A DNA stretch of 64,000 nt from Symsagittifera roscoffensis. Lineage: Eukaryota > Xenacoelomorpha > Acoela > Convolutidae. Shown here one piece after another: positions 1 to 13,708 of this stretch. Location: positions 44,999,095 through 45,063,094 of the forward strand of contig NC_087071.1 of the NCBI RefSeq assembly GCF_963678635.1. The letters run 5' to 3'. Made by a program: the position numbers and the translations under genes. The notes under the pieces were generated by a model. The model was not told the origin of the DNA. It searched no databases and saw nothing but the letters and a program-made list of their open reading frames with translations. Every line of letters starts with the position of its first letter. The first letter of the stretch is position 1.

Positions 1-1749
1 AACTTTTTTTGAAGAAAATGTGAATACTCATTCTTGCTGTTTTTTTATCAGTTTCAGTCAGCTTTTATTCTACAAAAAATAAAGAACAAAAAACAAACTG
101 AAAAAGCGATCAAAGTTCTGTGCTATTTTCAACATATTTAAAATGATCAGTCCACTTTCAGGCCGCATACATTTATGAAAACCGCACATCACGCAAACTA
201 GAATAAACAAGGTTAGGCCACAAAAAATATCATGTAAACCGACTCTTAGTATGGCTGGCATCGTTAACAAATGAACTTGTACGCTGTTTTTGTTGATAAC
301 AGAACACATTTATTGGAAAGAATAGTCTTTATAATCAGGCATAGACAAAGAGCACAGATCCTGTGACTGTATTCTTAACAACTTCCAAAAATAGTCTACT
401 TTTTTCAAATTTTTGTCGTTTTTTTTTGTGATGAGAAAACTATACAAACGCGTAGAATTTTATTAATCTGGAGACAATCGAAACAGGAAACTTTTTGTCA
501 ATCAGCCATTCAAAGCTAACTTTTCTGGAGATTTTTCTGGAGATAAATATTTTTTTTTTTCATGAGACAGACTTACTCGATTGCATTACTTGCTCGAAAT
601 TAAACTGAAACTCAGCTCAAAACTTTGAACCAGTTTTTCTCATCATTGGGAAAGTTTCTGGAAAATTTTCTCATCATTGGAAAAACTTGTGTTTTTCCCC
701 TTCCGAAAACAATTTGTGGCACCTGATTTTGCGTGAAGAAATGAAATTAAAAGAAAATAACTAGTCAAAAGTCCTTGGAACTCTAATGGTTAAACTTGCG
801 ATCAATTACGCCGGATAAACTCATGGATGTTCTATTTTAGCTATCGAAGTTTTAAAATGTAGTCGCTTGACTGGATTGTTCTCCATTTCGAAGTTTTCAA
901 GTTTTCGGAGTGACTAGCAATTTTATTGTGTAAGAGACTTATTTTGCGCGTATATGACCATGAACCCTATTTTTATTCAGCTGTGATTCGGGTTCTAAAA
1001 GATATAAAAGTTGTTATTTAAAAAATTGCTCTGATTTTTTTTTGTTTTTAGAGAAAATCTTCTGATTTTGCTTTTAATGATGCCCGACCAAATGATATAA
1101 GATCATGTTTTTTTTCTTTTAAACTTTTTCCTTTTTTAATTGTTTTTATTGAAAAACCAACAAAAACAACGAACAATCGAAAACAATTAGAGACAACAAA
1201 AGGCTCGATTTTTTTGGAATTGTAGAAAAAAGTGTTTAAGTTTTGATTGTTTTATTTTAAACACTTGTGATTAAACAATATGTGCGCTACTTGAACAGCA
1301 ATCAGCGATCTTTGCTTCTGCTTCAGATGCTAGTTTATTCAAATACACGATGAAGTGATTCAAAATATCATTTCTGATCTCAAAGAAGATCAAAAACTGC
1401 CGCGTTGTAGTCAAACTTCTGGAATTGGGAGCGAGATGGTCAAATTAAGTTATTACGCAAAAAACTCACTTTTTGTACATCAGTTGCGGATTTAGGGTAA
1501 CGCCGTTCCCTCTACCGGGATTTGACCCCCTAACCACTAAAAGTCTTTTCTTGGTACTGTTTTAGGACATATATATTCGGCCGACTCTTTCTTGAACTTC
1601 TCTATAGCGCTTTCGGGGTGGGGGAAGGGATGGGAAGACCGCAAAAAATTGGCTATCATGAGCTGATTACAGTTGGTATAGACAACCTTATTTTATTGAT
1701 TGACAAATGTTGGTTATTTTCAAAACTTGTGTAATGTAATGGACATTAC
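1..1749. other. Left flank / intron of protease gene 1, no gene seen
   Basis: AT-rich sequence downstream (minus strand) of the splice donor that ends exon 4 of protease gene 1, so probably intron. I looked on the minus strand for the expected final exon, starting with Asp-Ser-Gly-Gly after an AG acceptor, and did not find it. Short open frames here have no recognisable domain. Confidence 0.5.
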
Positions 1750-1868
1750 CTTGACATGGGACACTGTCTCTGATAGTGTTGTCTGTGCAAATGAACTCCT
1801 CTCTGCATTGTGCTTTTATCCATCCCGGTCGCTGCTCGAACAAGAACGTCTCCTGTAGTGTTTCCGGG
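1750..1868 (-). CDS. Gene 1 exon 4: region leading to the catalytic Ser
   Basis: A 119-bp exon. The acceptor CTTTAG at 1869-1870 gives the only junction with exon 3 that avoids a stop: the alternative TTAG acceptor upstream would create TAA. It encodes PETLQET (the common LQE motif), then Cys168- and Cys182-type cysteines in CREEFIC, and ends in PCQG at a GTAATG donor in phase 1. The next exon should start with DSGG. The LTR of retrotransposon copy 1 begins only 64 bp upstream of this acceptor. Confidence 0.85.
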
Positions 1869-1932
1869 CTAAAGTCAACAGAAATATAATCTTGTTGAAA
1901 ATTTCTAACATATTGGTGCATAATAAGAAATT

Positions 1933-2303
1933 TGGAACCAGATCTAATCTAGAACTATTTATTTAATATTATTCTGAATATAATATAAAATATTGAATAC
2001 TAACCAATCATACTCCATCAAACTAACAATCCACTTATTTGTAAGTGCTGAAACTCTTTGTAGTTTCAGCACCAGAGAGATTTGAATTAAACTTAGAATA
2101 TAGTTGCCTTTTCTAAAGAGACCGACTCGTATAAACCAGTATACACTAGATCTATTGAGACTAGGAGATAAAAGAGTAAGATTAAGATTGGTATTAGACT
2201 AAGGAGTTGCACGAATCTATCCGGCCGAAAATAAGCGTGACGAGCAGACGGTATACCTTATCTGAAATTACTCTATAAGTATTACCAAAAAGGTCTTAAC
2301 TCA
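1933..2303 (+). repeat. 5' LTR of copy 1
   Basis: Begins TGGAACCAGATCT and ends GGTCTTAACTCA, matching 19691-20092 with indels and substitutions, and matching the reverse complement of 51772-52181. Contains the hairpin at 2045-2072. Confidence 0.92.
2045..2072 (+). promoter_or_regulatory. Hairpin within LTR
   Basis: GTGCTGAAACT and AGTTTCAGCAC form a perfect 11-bp stem with a 6-base loop. The same hairpin occurs in the 3' LTR (19831-19858, one mismatch) and, with a compensated base pair, in copy 2 (52039-52066). It may act in the RNA, for example near the polyadenylation or packaging region; that role is inference. Confidence 0.7.
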
Positions 2304-2305
2304 TC

Positions 2306-2323
2306 TGGTGCGACCGAAAGTCT
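2306..2323 (+). other. Primer binding site of copy 1
   Basis: TGGTGCGACCGAAAGTCT begins two bases after the 5' LTR. The TGG start complements the CCA end of a tRNA, and the complement continues into a T-loop-like sequence. The tRNA species is not identified. Confidence 0.65.
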
Positions 2324-5300
2324 CGAACAAGACCCTAACCAACTTAGATTAGAAACAATAACTATAACATTAGATTAGAATTAGACAAATACAGCATTTT
2401 AAAAATATTATATGACAAAAATTTAGTAGAAATGTCTCTAAGACTCAATAGATTATCGCCAATTTTCCAAACAATACGAGAAGTTCCCGGTATTGGAAGA
2501 AAACCTCGGACAAAGTACGACATGCGATTAGGAAGAAAGCTACCAATCGATTTCATGATTGTGCGACAAAAACCAGATCAAACTTTTTTTATTTAGAATA
2601 CTTCCAGCAGTAAATTTAAATTTTCATTTACTGACATAAAATTTTGAAGAAAAAACTTCAATAACCTTTAATGGCGCTAAACTTAATAATTATACAATAA
2701 CGACCGATAAAAACAACACTAGTCGTTCTCTTCGAAAAATCTGCAGTAAATTAAAAACATCTTGGAAAAAATATTCATTGAAAATAAAAATACAAAAATT
2801 AGTTAGTTCAAAGCATAAATTGTTGGTATATATAAATCATTCTTCCATCACATAAATCATTCCTCATCACCTAAAATCAAAACAGCAAATCTAAAAAACT
2901 AACAAACATCAAAACTAAAATCTAAACCCTTTTTTAACTTATCCTTTTATCAAAAAAAAATTATCAAGGCTTGTCCTTGTTTTCACTTAAATTAATTTCA
3001 TTTAAAAAAACAGATCATCAAGGCTTCCCTTGGACCTTTATATTAAATTAAATTAAATCTTAACTTCTGATCATCAAGGCGTATCCTTGGATCAAATAGA
3101 ACAATTTTGTTATTCCCCTCCCAAATCAGTTAGTGTCTAACGACCTCAAACGTCAATTCACTACCCAACCCTTATTAATGACCCAGATTTAACAGATATT
3201 TTTAAAAAAACTAACCATTCTAATTAAGATAAACAGTGAAGATTTTCGGTTACTCAGCCTTCATTTGATTCCCTTCCTCTTGAACGACCCAGGCTAAAAC
3301 ACTTAAACTCAGTAAATCATAAAATAGTATCTAACGAACTACTTGCGTATTAATTATACCTGAACCTTTTGGATCGATTTAATATTCTCCAACCCTTGAT
3401 CACAAATCACAACCCCTAAGCAAGTTTAGGTAAGTCTATCTTAACTTAGATTTATCACGAGAAAGTAAAAATCATTCTGACGAATCGTTATATGCTTTTC
3501 TCTCCAACCCGACAATTTACGCCCCAAGTTAAGCTAACCACAAAAACGTGTAAGAACTAGCAGCTTAAGACATGAAAAATTACTAACCCCAATATTGCAT
3601 CCATCATCCTAAACTTTATGTCAAGAGATAATTTAGGAAACAAACAAACAATTATATTTTACAACTGTAAATTTAACGACGACAGATACGACCTCATAAT
3701 CACACCACACAGAGAAACAATAGGATACATAATAACAAAAATACAAACACTAAGAAACAAAAGTAACCACAAACAAAACAAATTATTAGGAAACGATTTT
3801 CAAAAAGAAGAAACGCAGTCTCAGAATCGGAAACGAGCGCAATACAAGAACTCCACACTTTAAAAGACTCAATAAACAAAAAAATCATCAAATTGACAAT
3901 CAAATATTATTTTCTGACTCAAAAATGACATCACCAGCGTCAAAAAAAAAATGTAGAATAAAAAAGTCATACATAAACAAACTAATACGTCTGTACAATT
4001 GGAATCAACCAATAAGACACATTGAAAACTACACGCTAACAGTAATAAAACACAAAAAGGATTCGAAATGAAGAAAACCTTGAAGAAAGTTCCACATTAA
4101 CATTTTTAAACATCCACAAGCTAAAGCTCAAGGACAAGTACAATTTTGCCAAAATTTAATCGTAATTTTTTTTTTCGAAAAAGGAGATAGTCCAAGCACA
4201 AACAAACTTCCCGATGTGAAAACAAAAAGACAACTTCTTGACCACATGCCAAGAAAGCCATATGTAGTCTTACATCACAATATGGAATCTACACAATAGA
4301 AACCAACTCACCAAACGCATTTCATGACAAATATCTCCTTCAAACTGATGACGTAGATTTTGAGTTTTTAGAGAATACATAAAAAATATACAACATCAAA
4401 TATCACATAGCGCAAATTCAAAATTCACAAACGATTATTTTCGCTTGTCTATAGCTATTTATCGATATTATAATTGAAAGAACTTCAAGGCAATTCACCA
4501 ACTCAAACATCCCGACATACAACCGTACGACATGAAATATCAAGCTAAACAGATATATCAAGCTAAACAATTAGCACAATCTCTATTCACAAAGATTATG
4601 TTACAGTATACTCACTTACAATTGACGCAACGCCTTTAAACTTTAGTTCATTTTTTCCTGAAAGAGCAGGAAATAAGAGTTTGAACTCTACTTTCATAAA
4701 TCATGTAAACTTAAAAGGAACAAGAAATCTTAAACAACAAGATATACAAACTCCATCACATTTCATAAATGAAGAAATTGTTGAAACAATAACAACAACA
4801 GCACATAAAAGCATTCCACCTATCCAACCAAATTTTACAACTCCGAAAACAAAAAAACCCAACCTTACAACAAACAACTACCCAATCCATGGTACAACCT
4901 TTTGTAGCTCAAAAATACTCACAAATGGTTTACTAAACGTTTCGACCAGTCACAAAGCCATCATATAAGCAAAAAACATCACATAAAAATAATTTCGCAG
5001 AACATGATTATAATTATGTAAATAGATCAAAACCAATAAAACTTTCTAATATGAATATTCAGAACTACTCATATTCAAAAGTCAAAATATACCAATACCA
5101 ACTCCAAACTCAGTAAATTTTAATGACCAACCACAATCTTCACACAATCGAAGTGAAAATTACCCATTCTTTCATCAAAACAAAAATAATACAAATAGAT
5201 ACTATATTAGAAATCAACCCCCTTATTATACAGCTAAATATTTTCCATGAGATGACGAGGAATATTATAATAAAAATCATCAATGATTCTATTCAAGCCA

Positions 5301-5573
5301 AAGACCTCGTTCTTACAGCTGTGATCAACCAGATACTTTTGAACCATATACACGAGATGAACAAATACGACAACATAGAAATAATCATACTAATAATAAT
5401 TTTCAACCACAAAATCCAGTCAACACACAATCTCACCAACCAACTCAAATACATAAGGAAAAGTCACTGCCGTATTATTTACAACAACATGAAATAACAA
5501 AAAGTCAACTTACAAACTTTTCTCAAATACCAAATGCCGCAGAATCACTACAAATGACTATGAATCCATACTA
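2324..5573 (+). other. Long leader of copy 1, no recognised gene
   Basis: A 3.2-kb stretch between the primer site and the gag-like region. Short open frames (3618-3863, 5123-5497) are Lys/Asn/Ile-rich with no domain I recognise. A three-fold similar phrase around CATCAAGGC plus CTTGG occurs near 2965, 3017 and 3072. It may be degraded gag N-terminus or untranslated leader. Confidence 0.5.
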
Positions 5574-6795
5574 ATGGGTGGATCATCAATATCATCGAAT
5601 AAGCCACTAGGGATATTCACAGGCACAGATCCTGAAAACTCTGTAGAAGATTATCTGAATGCAGTCACATCAAATTTAATTTTAAATATAGGACCTGAAC
5701 CAGTAAATAGGCCGCTTCATCAAAATTTGATACATAGACGAACAGCCTTAATCCAAACCACACTTGACGGCGCAGCTCAAAAAAATGTTTTTCAGTTTTA
5801 CCTGTAAAAATAAAATCAGATTGGAAAAGATTCACACAAGATTTTTTTTTAATGTTTGATTCTGAAAGAAACAAACAACATCAAAGAGTTTTATGCAAGG
5901 AAAATCGTAGACTACTCAATAAAACAATTAAACAACTTACAGTAAGAATTGAAACAGTAGTCCAAAAAGCAAATTTACTCAATATCCATGATTATAAAAA
6001 GACGAAGATGACAGAAATCTTAATGATGACCTTAACACCTCAATCACGAAAAACAGCAATGAAAAAGGGAGCATCACATCCTTCCTCAATCCAAGAACCA
6101 GATTGAGACTTTAGGAAACTAGTAGATAAAGTAGAGCAAGCCGAAGTCACTATGAAATTATAAGAAACAGAAAACCTAAAGCTAGAAATTGTCAACAACA
6201 TCCAAATCACTACTTCGCAAATAAAATATATTCATGACTCCGATACAGAATTATCTGAACAAATCACTGAAATCTTAAACATCTACGAGAAAAACCCATA
6301 TTTTATAGGTAAACCATCATTCAAAAAACGGTGCGAAATTGCCCAAGGTACGGACACAGCGTTGCCAAATGGAGACAAAACAACAAGCTAATCAAAATAA
6401 ACCACAAAAATATAATCAAAATAAACCACAACAAAAATTTCCATAAAAATAATAGTTCAGAAAAACCCACTCACAATTAACTCAATTTACTCTAGGCAGA
6501 AATCACTTTACAATTCAAACTATCGAAGACGATCACCAAACCAAAGAAATTCACGAAATTTCTCACAAAACAGATATTGTCGATCAATAATTAATCAGTA
6601 TCGAAATTACTATTCAAGATCAAATTCAAACCGACCTGAGTTTTCGTTTGATACCAGTTTCCATTCAAAATCTCGAAATAAAAACTATTCAAATGATCGA
6701 TCTAGAAACTCTTCATATGATAGACACAGAAATTATATCAACGATAGGAATAGAAACCATTCAAATGATCAAAATTATATGAAAAAACAATAGAT
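5574..6795 (+). pseudogene. gag-like region (capsid and basic nucleocapsid), copy 1
   Basis: The frame from 5574 has an F-TGTDPENSVEDYLNAV stretch typical of the start of gypsy-type capsid (glycine followed by an acidic ED segment). The continuation at 5852-6106 has spaced Leu and Gln residues as in retrotransposon gag. The frame breaks after residue 77 and again near 6107. From about 6480 to 6795 the encoded protein is rich in Arg, Asn, Ser and Asp, like a nucleic-acid-binding nucleocapsid without CCHC fingers. Assignment rests on position before the protease and on composition, so it is moderate. Confidence 0.6.
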
Positions 6796-7199
6796 CTAAA
6801 CATTTAAGGCAAATCAATCAAGTACAAACGACTGAAGAAACTCAACCAGACCCACCTGGTATTGATATTTCAGAAAGCACAGAATTGCAACTAAATCACA
6901 TAAATTGCGAATCAAACGACAGTGAAAGCGAAACAGACAATGCAGTTTCATTTAACATGATACATGTTGGAAATGACTACGAACATATTAAATCATGATC
7001 ACTTCCTCCTAAATTACCATTCAAGAATAATAACCAATAACAAGACAATAGAAAAAATAGTAGAGGAAATAACTGAAGAAAAACCCACAGAATATTCAAG
7101 CACAAATCACATTTACCAAATATACCAAAAGAAACGCAATTCACTAAATAAGAAAGTTGGACAATCCCACTCCTCTTCGAAAGTCCAAAAAGCAAAGAA

Positions 7200-7510
7200 C
7201 TTCAAACACCAGACCTTGAAATTTATTTTTCATTAGATTCGGGAGCGGAATCAAACATCATTAACATCCCCACTTGGAATGAAATAAAAATTTTACATCC
7301 AAAATTAATACCCTTCAATACAACAAGCAGGCTAGCAACAGCACAAGGATCAACCTTAACAAACTATGGAAAAATCTTCCTTGTTCTCACTCGAACAATG
7401 GAACAGAATGAACTCTTGAGCAAACCATTTAAACAAACCTTCCAATCACAGATAAAAAACATAGTATCAATGGAATCCCATTTGTTACTAAATATATACC
7501 AACAACAAAT
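7200..7510 (+). pseudogene. Retroviral-type aspartic protease fragment, copy 1
   Basis: Contains SLDSGAESNIINI around 7226-7265. DSGA is the catalytic D-S/T-G-A motif of retropepsins, here followed by the expected hydrophobic run. It lies between the nucleocapsid-like region and RT, as in Ty3/gypsy. Downstream frames are broken. Confidence 0.7.
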
Positions 7511-8159
7511 ATTTTAAACAGCAGAATCCATATAGAAGATAAATACACAAGAATGAAAAACACAGCTTTAACCTTTTTCCAAAGAATAAATAAGCAACCA
7601 CCAATTTTTTCTAAATTCTACCCTCTATACAATTAGGAGCGGAAACACCTGAAACCGCTAGCAGGTTATGAATACAACTTCTCAATCAAACAAGTTCACC
7701 AATACAATACGGAACAAAAAAAACAACATCTCTATATGTCTTACCTTGAATTCAGACCAATTCATAAGTTTTTTCGAGTAATAATTTCGTCTATCAAATA
7801 CATGATGAAATCAAACCCAGACATAATTTCCTTACATGTATAAAACAATTCTCCATAAAAAGTAACCCTACCTCTAAGACTCTAAGTTTATTGCGAAACT
7901 AACGCAACAACTTCTTCCACAAAAGAAGTAGCGTATAGCGTAAATAATATTTTAAAACTATTAGATACATGTCAATCTACAATTCTTGACAAAAATTTAT
8001 CGATAATTAATATAATAAGCAATGAAAAACGAAAAACAGATTATTTCACGAAAACACTTTACTTTAAACCAACGTTTCAATTATTAAAACACACAGAAGA
8101 ACAACAAAAATTCCTAACAATGTTCAATTTTCAACACTACTCTCAAATAAAAAAAAGAA

Positions 8160-9655
8160 TTTGAACAATTAGCCGATTTACTATTGAAATACCCAAAAGT
8201 TCACACAACATCTAAGTTTGATGGATGTTGGAAAAGTAAATTCACTACTAAATTTACCTCTAAAACCTGATGCACTTTTCAAAAAACAACGAGCAAGTAA
8301 AATTTCAATTCAGTTGCAAGACAAAGTTAACCAATTACTCTACATACTGGAACAATATGAAATCATTTTTTTCCAGTAAAAAAAGAAGAACATCCAAAAG
8401 GCAACACATTTATAAACCCCGTTAGCAAAAGGAGAACCACTGAAAATAGTTCTAGATGCAAGATAACTCAATTCACTCAATGATGAATCTAATTGTAATT
8501 GGCCTATTGAACCAATTCGAGTAATTCTCACAAAAACAAAAGGTAAATATTCCACAATAGCAGACATGAATAGTGCATATAATCAAACGCCGTTAGACAA
8601 AAAACTACGACGATTAAGACAATTCGTTATTGGAAATCAACAATATGAATTCAAAAGACTATTCTATGGAATCTCCATAAGACCAGCAGCATTCTCATCA
8701 TTCATGAATAAAATTTTCCGACCACTCATACTCAAAAAAATGCAATCACAAAATTAAACGATGTTTTAATGCAGTCACAAACAAAACTTTTAGTACCTTG
8801 TCTTAGAAAAATATCATCAGGTATTACTACCTGAAAAAATGAAAGCAGCCCCGGATAAATCACATTTTTTTCTAACACGTGTAAGAGTTCTTGGTTATAT
8901 TACAGAAGGAAACACTATAACTACATTGAAGTCTCGCATAGTTGCATTCCAAAATATTCAACCCCTTTCCAATATAAAGAAAACACAAGAGTTTCTTAGA
9001 ATGTTAAAATTCTCAAGTAAATACGTATATAAAATGCAGGTTTACTTAAGACCAATCTAAAACATCCTTAGACAACAAAAAAATTTTGAATGGACAGCAG
9101 AACATCAAACACAATTTGAAGAAATCAAAATTCTTCTCACTGAACAAACTTCAGACACAATCCCAGATCGCGATCAGTCATTTTATGCTATGTGCGACGC
9201 CTCTTACTTTGGCATCGGTGCAGCATTACTACAGTCTCATAACGGAACAAATAAAGCTAATCTCATTTCAGCACAGTCAAGACAATTCGCACAAGCTGAA
9301 CTTAGACTCTCTACTCTTATGAGAGAATGCACAGCTATATTAAATATACTCACAGACTATGAATTTTTAATACTTGGAGCAAAACATCCAAATGTTTTAC
9401 TTACAGATCATAATCCCATATTCTTCCTCTTTACACAGAAATCAAACCCAAACCATAGAGTTTATAGATTTCAACTAATTTTAATGAAGTTTGAACAGCA
9501 GGAAAAAACCTCGCACTACCCAATAATCTTAGTAGAAATACACCACTTGAATTAATAATGAAAAACAGTCGAAATACCACAAAAAAATGAGTTTTTCCTT
9601 GCAAAAGATGAAACTTCACCCAGATTACAATGCAAATATGCAGTAAAAACAACTT
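8160..9655 (+). pseudogene. Reverse transcriptase and RNase H, copy 1
   Basis: Degraded pol. RT blocks: the primer-grip side near 8310-8470 (an in-frame stop interrupts the LDAR motif), ADMNSAYNQ and the following block at 8560-8756, and the catalytic motif near 8751-8765, where the first of the paired Asp codons has become Asn and a frameshift is present. The RT connection and RNase H follow at 8839-9560 with FYAMCDAS, MRECTA and LLTDHNP, the RNase H acidic residues. Copy 2 has the same blocks in better condition, including YLDD. Confidence 0.85.
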
Positions 9656-10299
9656 AAGATCAATAGATAGCAGTAGAAATAATTAAAAACAGATCAATCC
9701 CATTTTAACAACCTACAACAAATTCCAGTTATTTAGATTGTCAAAACAATCACTACGAAGTTAATTGTACTAGGAAAATATACATTTAAACCAATACCAT
9801 ATTCATCATAGAGTAAAAACAAAACACAACAAAAAACAATCAAACACAAATTGTACAAAACAGATCTATTCTCTTTAATAGAAAAAGAAAACCTAATTGA
9901 TAATTTAAATTTATCAGGCCCAACGAATAATGACTCAAAATATACAATGAACCGAGTCTTTAACCTCCATGATCCTCTAGATACAATACCTCTATAAAAA
10001 AAAATTAAAAAAAAAATTTTTTTCTCCTAAACACAGAAAAAATAACACTAAAATTATCACAGAAACATCAAAACCTTGACCCAGTTATTAGACAATTAAA
10101 AGCTTGGCACAAACATAAAACCAAACCAATTAAAGCTGATATCACAATTCTAGGAAATAAAACCCTTCTTAGATATTTCGGAAATTTTAATTATACCTCT
10201 ATCAACGAAAAAACAGATAATTTAGAATACCAAACATCTGATCTCAAAGTACCCTGCCTACTTTTAAGTATATTGCTTATATTTTTTCATACTTCCCAT

Positions 10300-11740
10300 T
10301 CTTTACACACTAAAAGGACACTCAGGATCAGAAAAAACATACTCCTATTTCATTCAAATCGTTTACTTTCAAACTGCACCAATTTGGATTAAAGTTTTAT
10401 GCAATGATTGCAAAACATGCCAATTAAACGAAACAAACCCAAATCAAAAATAAACTGCAGAAAAACAAGATTTTAAAGGACAAAGTCCATACTTCAATCA
10501 CAGAATTTCAATCGATACAAAAGGACCAATATCACCATCCTCAGAAGAAAACTCATATATAATGGTCATAGTCGATGCATTCACACACTACGTAGCACTT
10601 AACCCAGTACCTCATTGTAATGCTTATTATGCATATACAACACTTTGTGAACACTGGATAGCAAAATTCGGATTACCCGAAATCCTTGTTACAAACAATG
10701 GCACTGAATTCATAAACAACGAAATTATCAAACTATGCCACCAATATAATATTAAACCACAACCACGTATATCTCATGCACCGTGGACTAATGGACTAGT
10801 CGAAGGCATGAACCGTTCTTTACAAGAATATCTCAGATGCATCAATAACGGAAATGACACACGATATACTGAATGGTCAACAGTTGTGAAACTATTCTTC
10901 GTATCTTATAATTCACAAATCACAACAACTTTAAGACTGTCACCCTATGAAATGGTTTTCGATCAAACATCACGAAAATTGATATTGTTCGCAGCAAATT
11001 CTTCAAAAAATACACAAAGCAATTGTCAAACCACTGAAGAATCAATATGTTATAATCTACCACTTCAAACCCACAATGAAGATCACTTCAATCAGCCACA
11101 AATTTTAAAATTAGCTTCCGATACACACACCGAATGGATTTTAAACAGAGATAAAAAACACAATGATATATATCAAAAAGTAACAAAAAATTATCAATGA
11201 CAAAATATTTTTCTCCAAACAAATTCTCGATTCACAACAGCTACAAACTTGAAAATCGGAACATACGTTTCAATTCCAAATTTTACAACACAAAAAGGAA
11301 TTTCTAAAAAATTACAGCCACTCCGAAAAGGACCATATCAAATAATTGATAAACCCACTGATGTAATATACACACTTATAGACCTAAACAAAAAAGAAAT
11401 TGTTCAACACCGCAATAATCTTTTACCCTACTATCCGAAAGAGTACGCTCTTCGGGTGCTGACTCAATAATACTCCTTTACAGGACTAAAAGTTGTTGAA
11501 AACAACTCCGATTACAAACAAAATCAAAACACTGATTTGAAATATATTCAAAAGCCATTTGAACAAAAAAATAAAAAAGTACTTAACAAACAAACATTTC
11601 AAAATTTAGATGACAAAAAGATAACTCAAACAGAAATAAAAAATAAAAAATTAGCAAAAAAAATTCTAGAACAACATCAAAAAGAAAAATCTCAACATAG
11701 ACAATCATCGCGACTTCAAAATCAGCCACGAAAAGATTAA
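10300..11740 (+). pseudogene. Integrase, copy 1
   Basis: An HHCC-like zinc segment (10318-10437) is followed by the catalytic core: first Asp in SIDTKGPI (about 10513), second position in VTNNGTEF (10694-10696, Asp changed to Asn), and Glu in NGLVEGMNRS (10802-10804). The spacing is exactly 35 residues (DD35E). The C-terminal part (11249-11470) has GPYQII, the GPY/F module of gypsy integrases, then a Lys-rich tail to 11740. The loss of one catalytic Asp and a stop at about 11200 show it is inactive. Confidence 0.88.
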
Positions 11741-12599
11741 AAAACATTCATTCCCTAATCTAAAATTTTAAAGAAAATTAAATTTCAGAAACCACTTTAA
11801 ATTTAATTAACACTTTCACCTCTCGAAAGATCTTTTAAGCACCCGTACATTTTCTCAAATTCATGCTGAAAAGCACTTGGAAAACTAATTCAAATTCAGC
11901 CAATAAGAACTTTTCCAAATCATCACCTTCTTTTTGACACGACTTCTTTAGCCGTCAAATAATCACCTTCAAGCATATCTCTAACTATAACTAAAAGGCC
12001 TCCAGGTCCACAAATAAGCAACCTGCTTGAAATTGACCACCGAAACAAAAAAATCTCAATATTAAAACCCTCCCCTATCAAGTAGATCAAATATCAACAA
12101 TATGATCTCAATTTAGATCTCAAAACCGCCTCAGGCACAAATATTAAATTAGCCTAAAGAACAAAATGGACATGATCATTTAGCCTAAAGTACCAATAAC
12201 TTTTAGATACCCCCAATCAGCCAATAAATAAAAATAAAACCAGGAAGATCCTTCAGAGCCCTTCACTCCTCCCCGCACTAATAATTGCCGAAACCCAATA
12301 GACTTAACAAAAAACAAACAAATAATCCGACCACACTCGAATTTAGCCTCGAAATGCTTCTTTCACAAACAGTCAGCCATATTCAAGATATACTTTCAAA
12401 TTTTCTTTCAATCAATTCAATTTTTTTTCAAACTCTGCATAATCCTAATAGTCGATACTCTAGAAATACTCATCCTCCGCCTGATAATTTTTTGCAATTT
12501 TTTCATTCTTTTTTATTCTCTAGCCCAAACGAACTTTAATTTTGCAAAAATCCTCAGGTACGATGTTTCAATAACTATCCAAATGTTCCAGCTTCTATT

Positions 12600-13708
12600 T
12601 TTTCATAATTGCTAATCAAGAACCCTCACATCGATCCCCACCAACAACATCCCAAGAACCTCCACAAACACCAAAAAATAGTCAAACAAATCACCACCAG
12701 TGATCAACACGCATCTCTTTCCAAGACAACCCATATACATTTGAAGAAAGACACGCACGATTGTCCGAACCACTAGAACCAGTAATTCGCGAAGCACCTC
12801 TAAGCGAACCACATATACGAACCAGTATATAATACATACCCCCTTTCCAACAAGATATTAATAGAGCGAGACACTTGAGTCAAAATCAAAACACAAACGA
12901 AATTAACAGACAAATTATACATCCAAGACGAAATAGAAATTTGCAAACCCCAGAGTTCAATTCATCATACCTCAGTCAACTATAGCAAATCCTATGAACT
13001 TTTCCAGTAGTACAATTCAAAGTACTCCTCCAACCAAATCATAACAAAACACCTCAAACATCCCATCAGATTACTAAGGTTCAACCCTTACAGTTGAACA
13101 AATTCCAGAAAATTTTGTTAATCACCCAGCTACTACAGAACATCGCCCATATTGGATGACACAAGTCTTCACTCAAGGTGAGCCAAATTTAGTGAACAAT
13201 CCCATAGACATCTCATCTGACACAACTTTGTCACTAACAGAAACAATTTCACCTCCCCCAACCCCTTCCTTAAGTCAACTCTCACCAACACCATTTCCTC
13301 CAAATTTTCCTACAAATCTCGACGCTAGATACCGATAACATTCAGTAAATAACATACCCCTACGATTAGATTGGAATACATTTGTAGCACTCCCTCCATT
13401 ATTTGGTCAAAATCACGAAAGTAACAGATTACACAACTGGGCACTAAATAGATTACAATACCGACACGATATCCACAGAGATAAACAGTAACATAACATA
13501 ACAAAATTTTACACAAGAGAACTTGACTCTGAAACTTGAAATCACAGTAAGACTAAATATTATAATTCACCATCCCAGCTCAATTTTTACCTCCCCCATT
13601 TATGACCACAGAAATCATCTATAAAATGATAGATACACAAAAGAGACAATGGGATATATAACTGTTTTTAATCCAAACTCAGGTCTAACATACACATGTA
13701 TCTTTTAA
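12600..13708 (+). pseudogene. ORF-P remnant (Pro/Ser/Thr-rich), copy 1
   Basis: Corresponds to the intact open frame at 58149-59324 in copy 2. Shared landmarks are a DNPYTFEE-type phrase near 12725, a QGEPNL phrase near 13170, NLDARYR near 13320, and an LRLDWN phrase near 13365. It ends at the TAA at 13706-13708, which overlaps the env start at 13696. Several stops and frameshifts break it here. Function unknown. Confidence 0.65.

Noticed and set aside
70..309. 79-codon minus-strand frame as final exon of gene 1
   Set aside because: No DSGG, no SWG and no C-terminal helix motif; the hydrophobic stretch looks incidental in AT-rich DNA.
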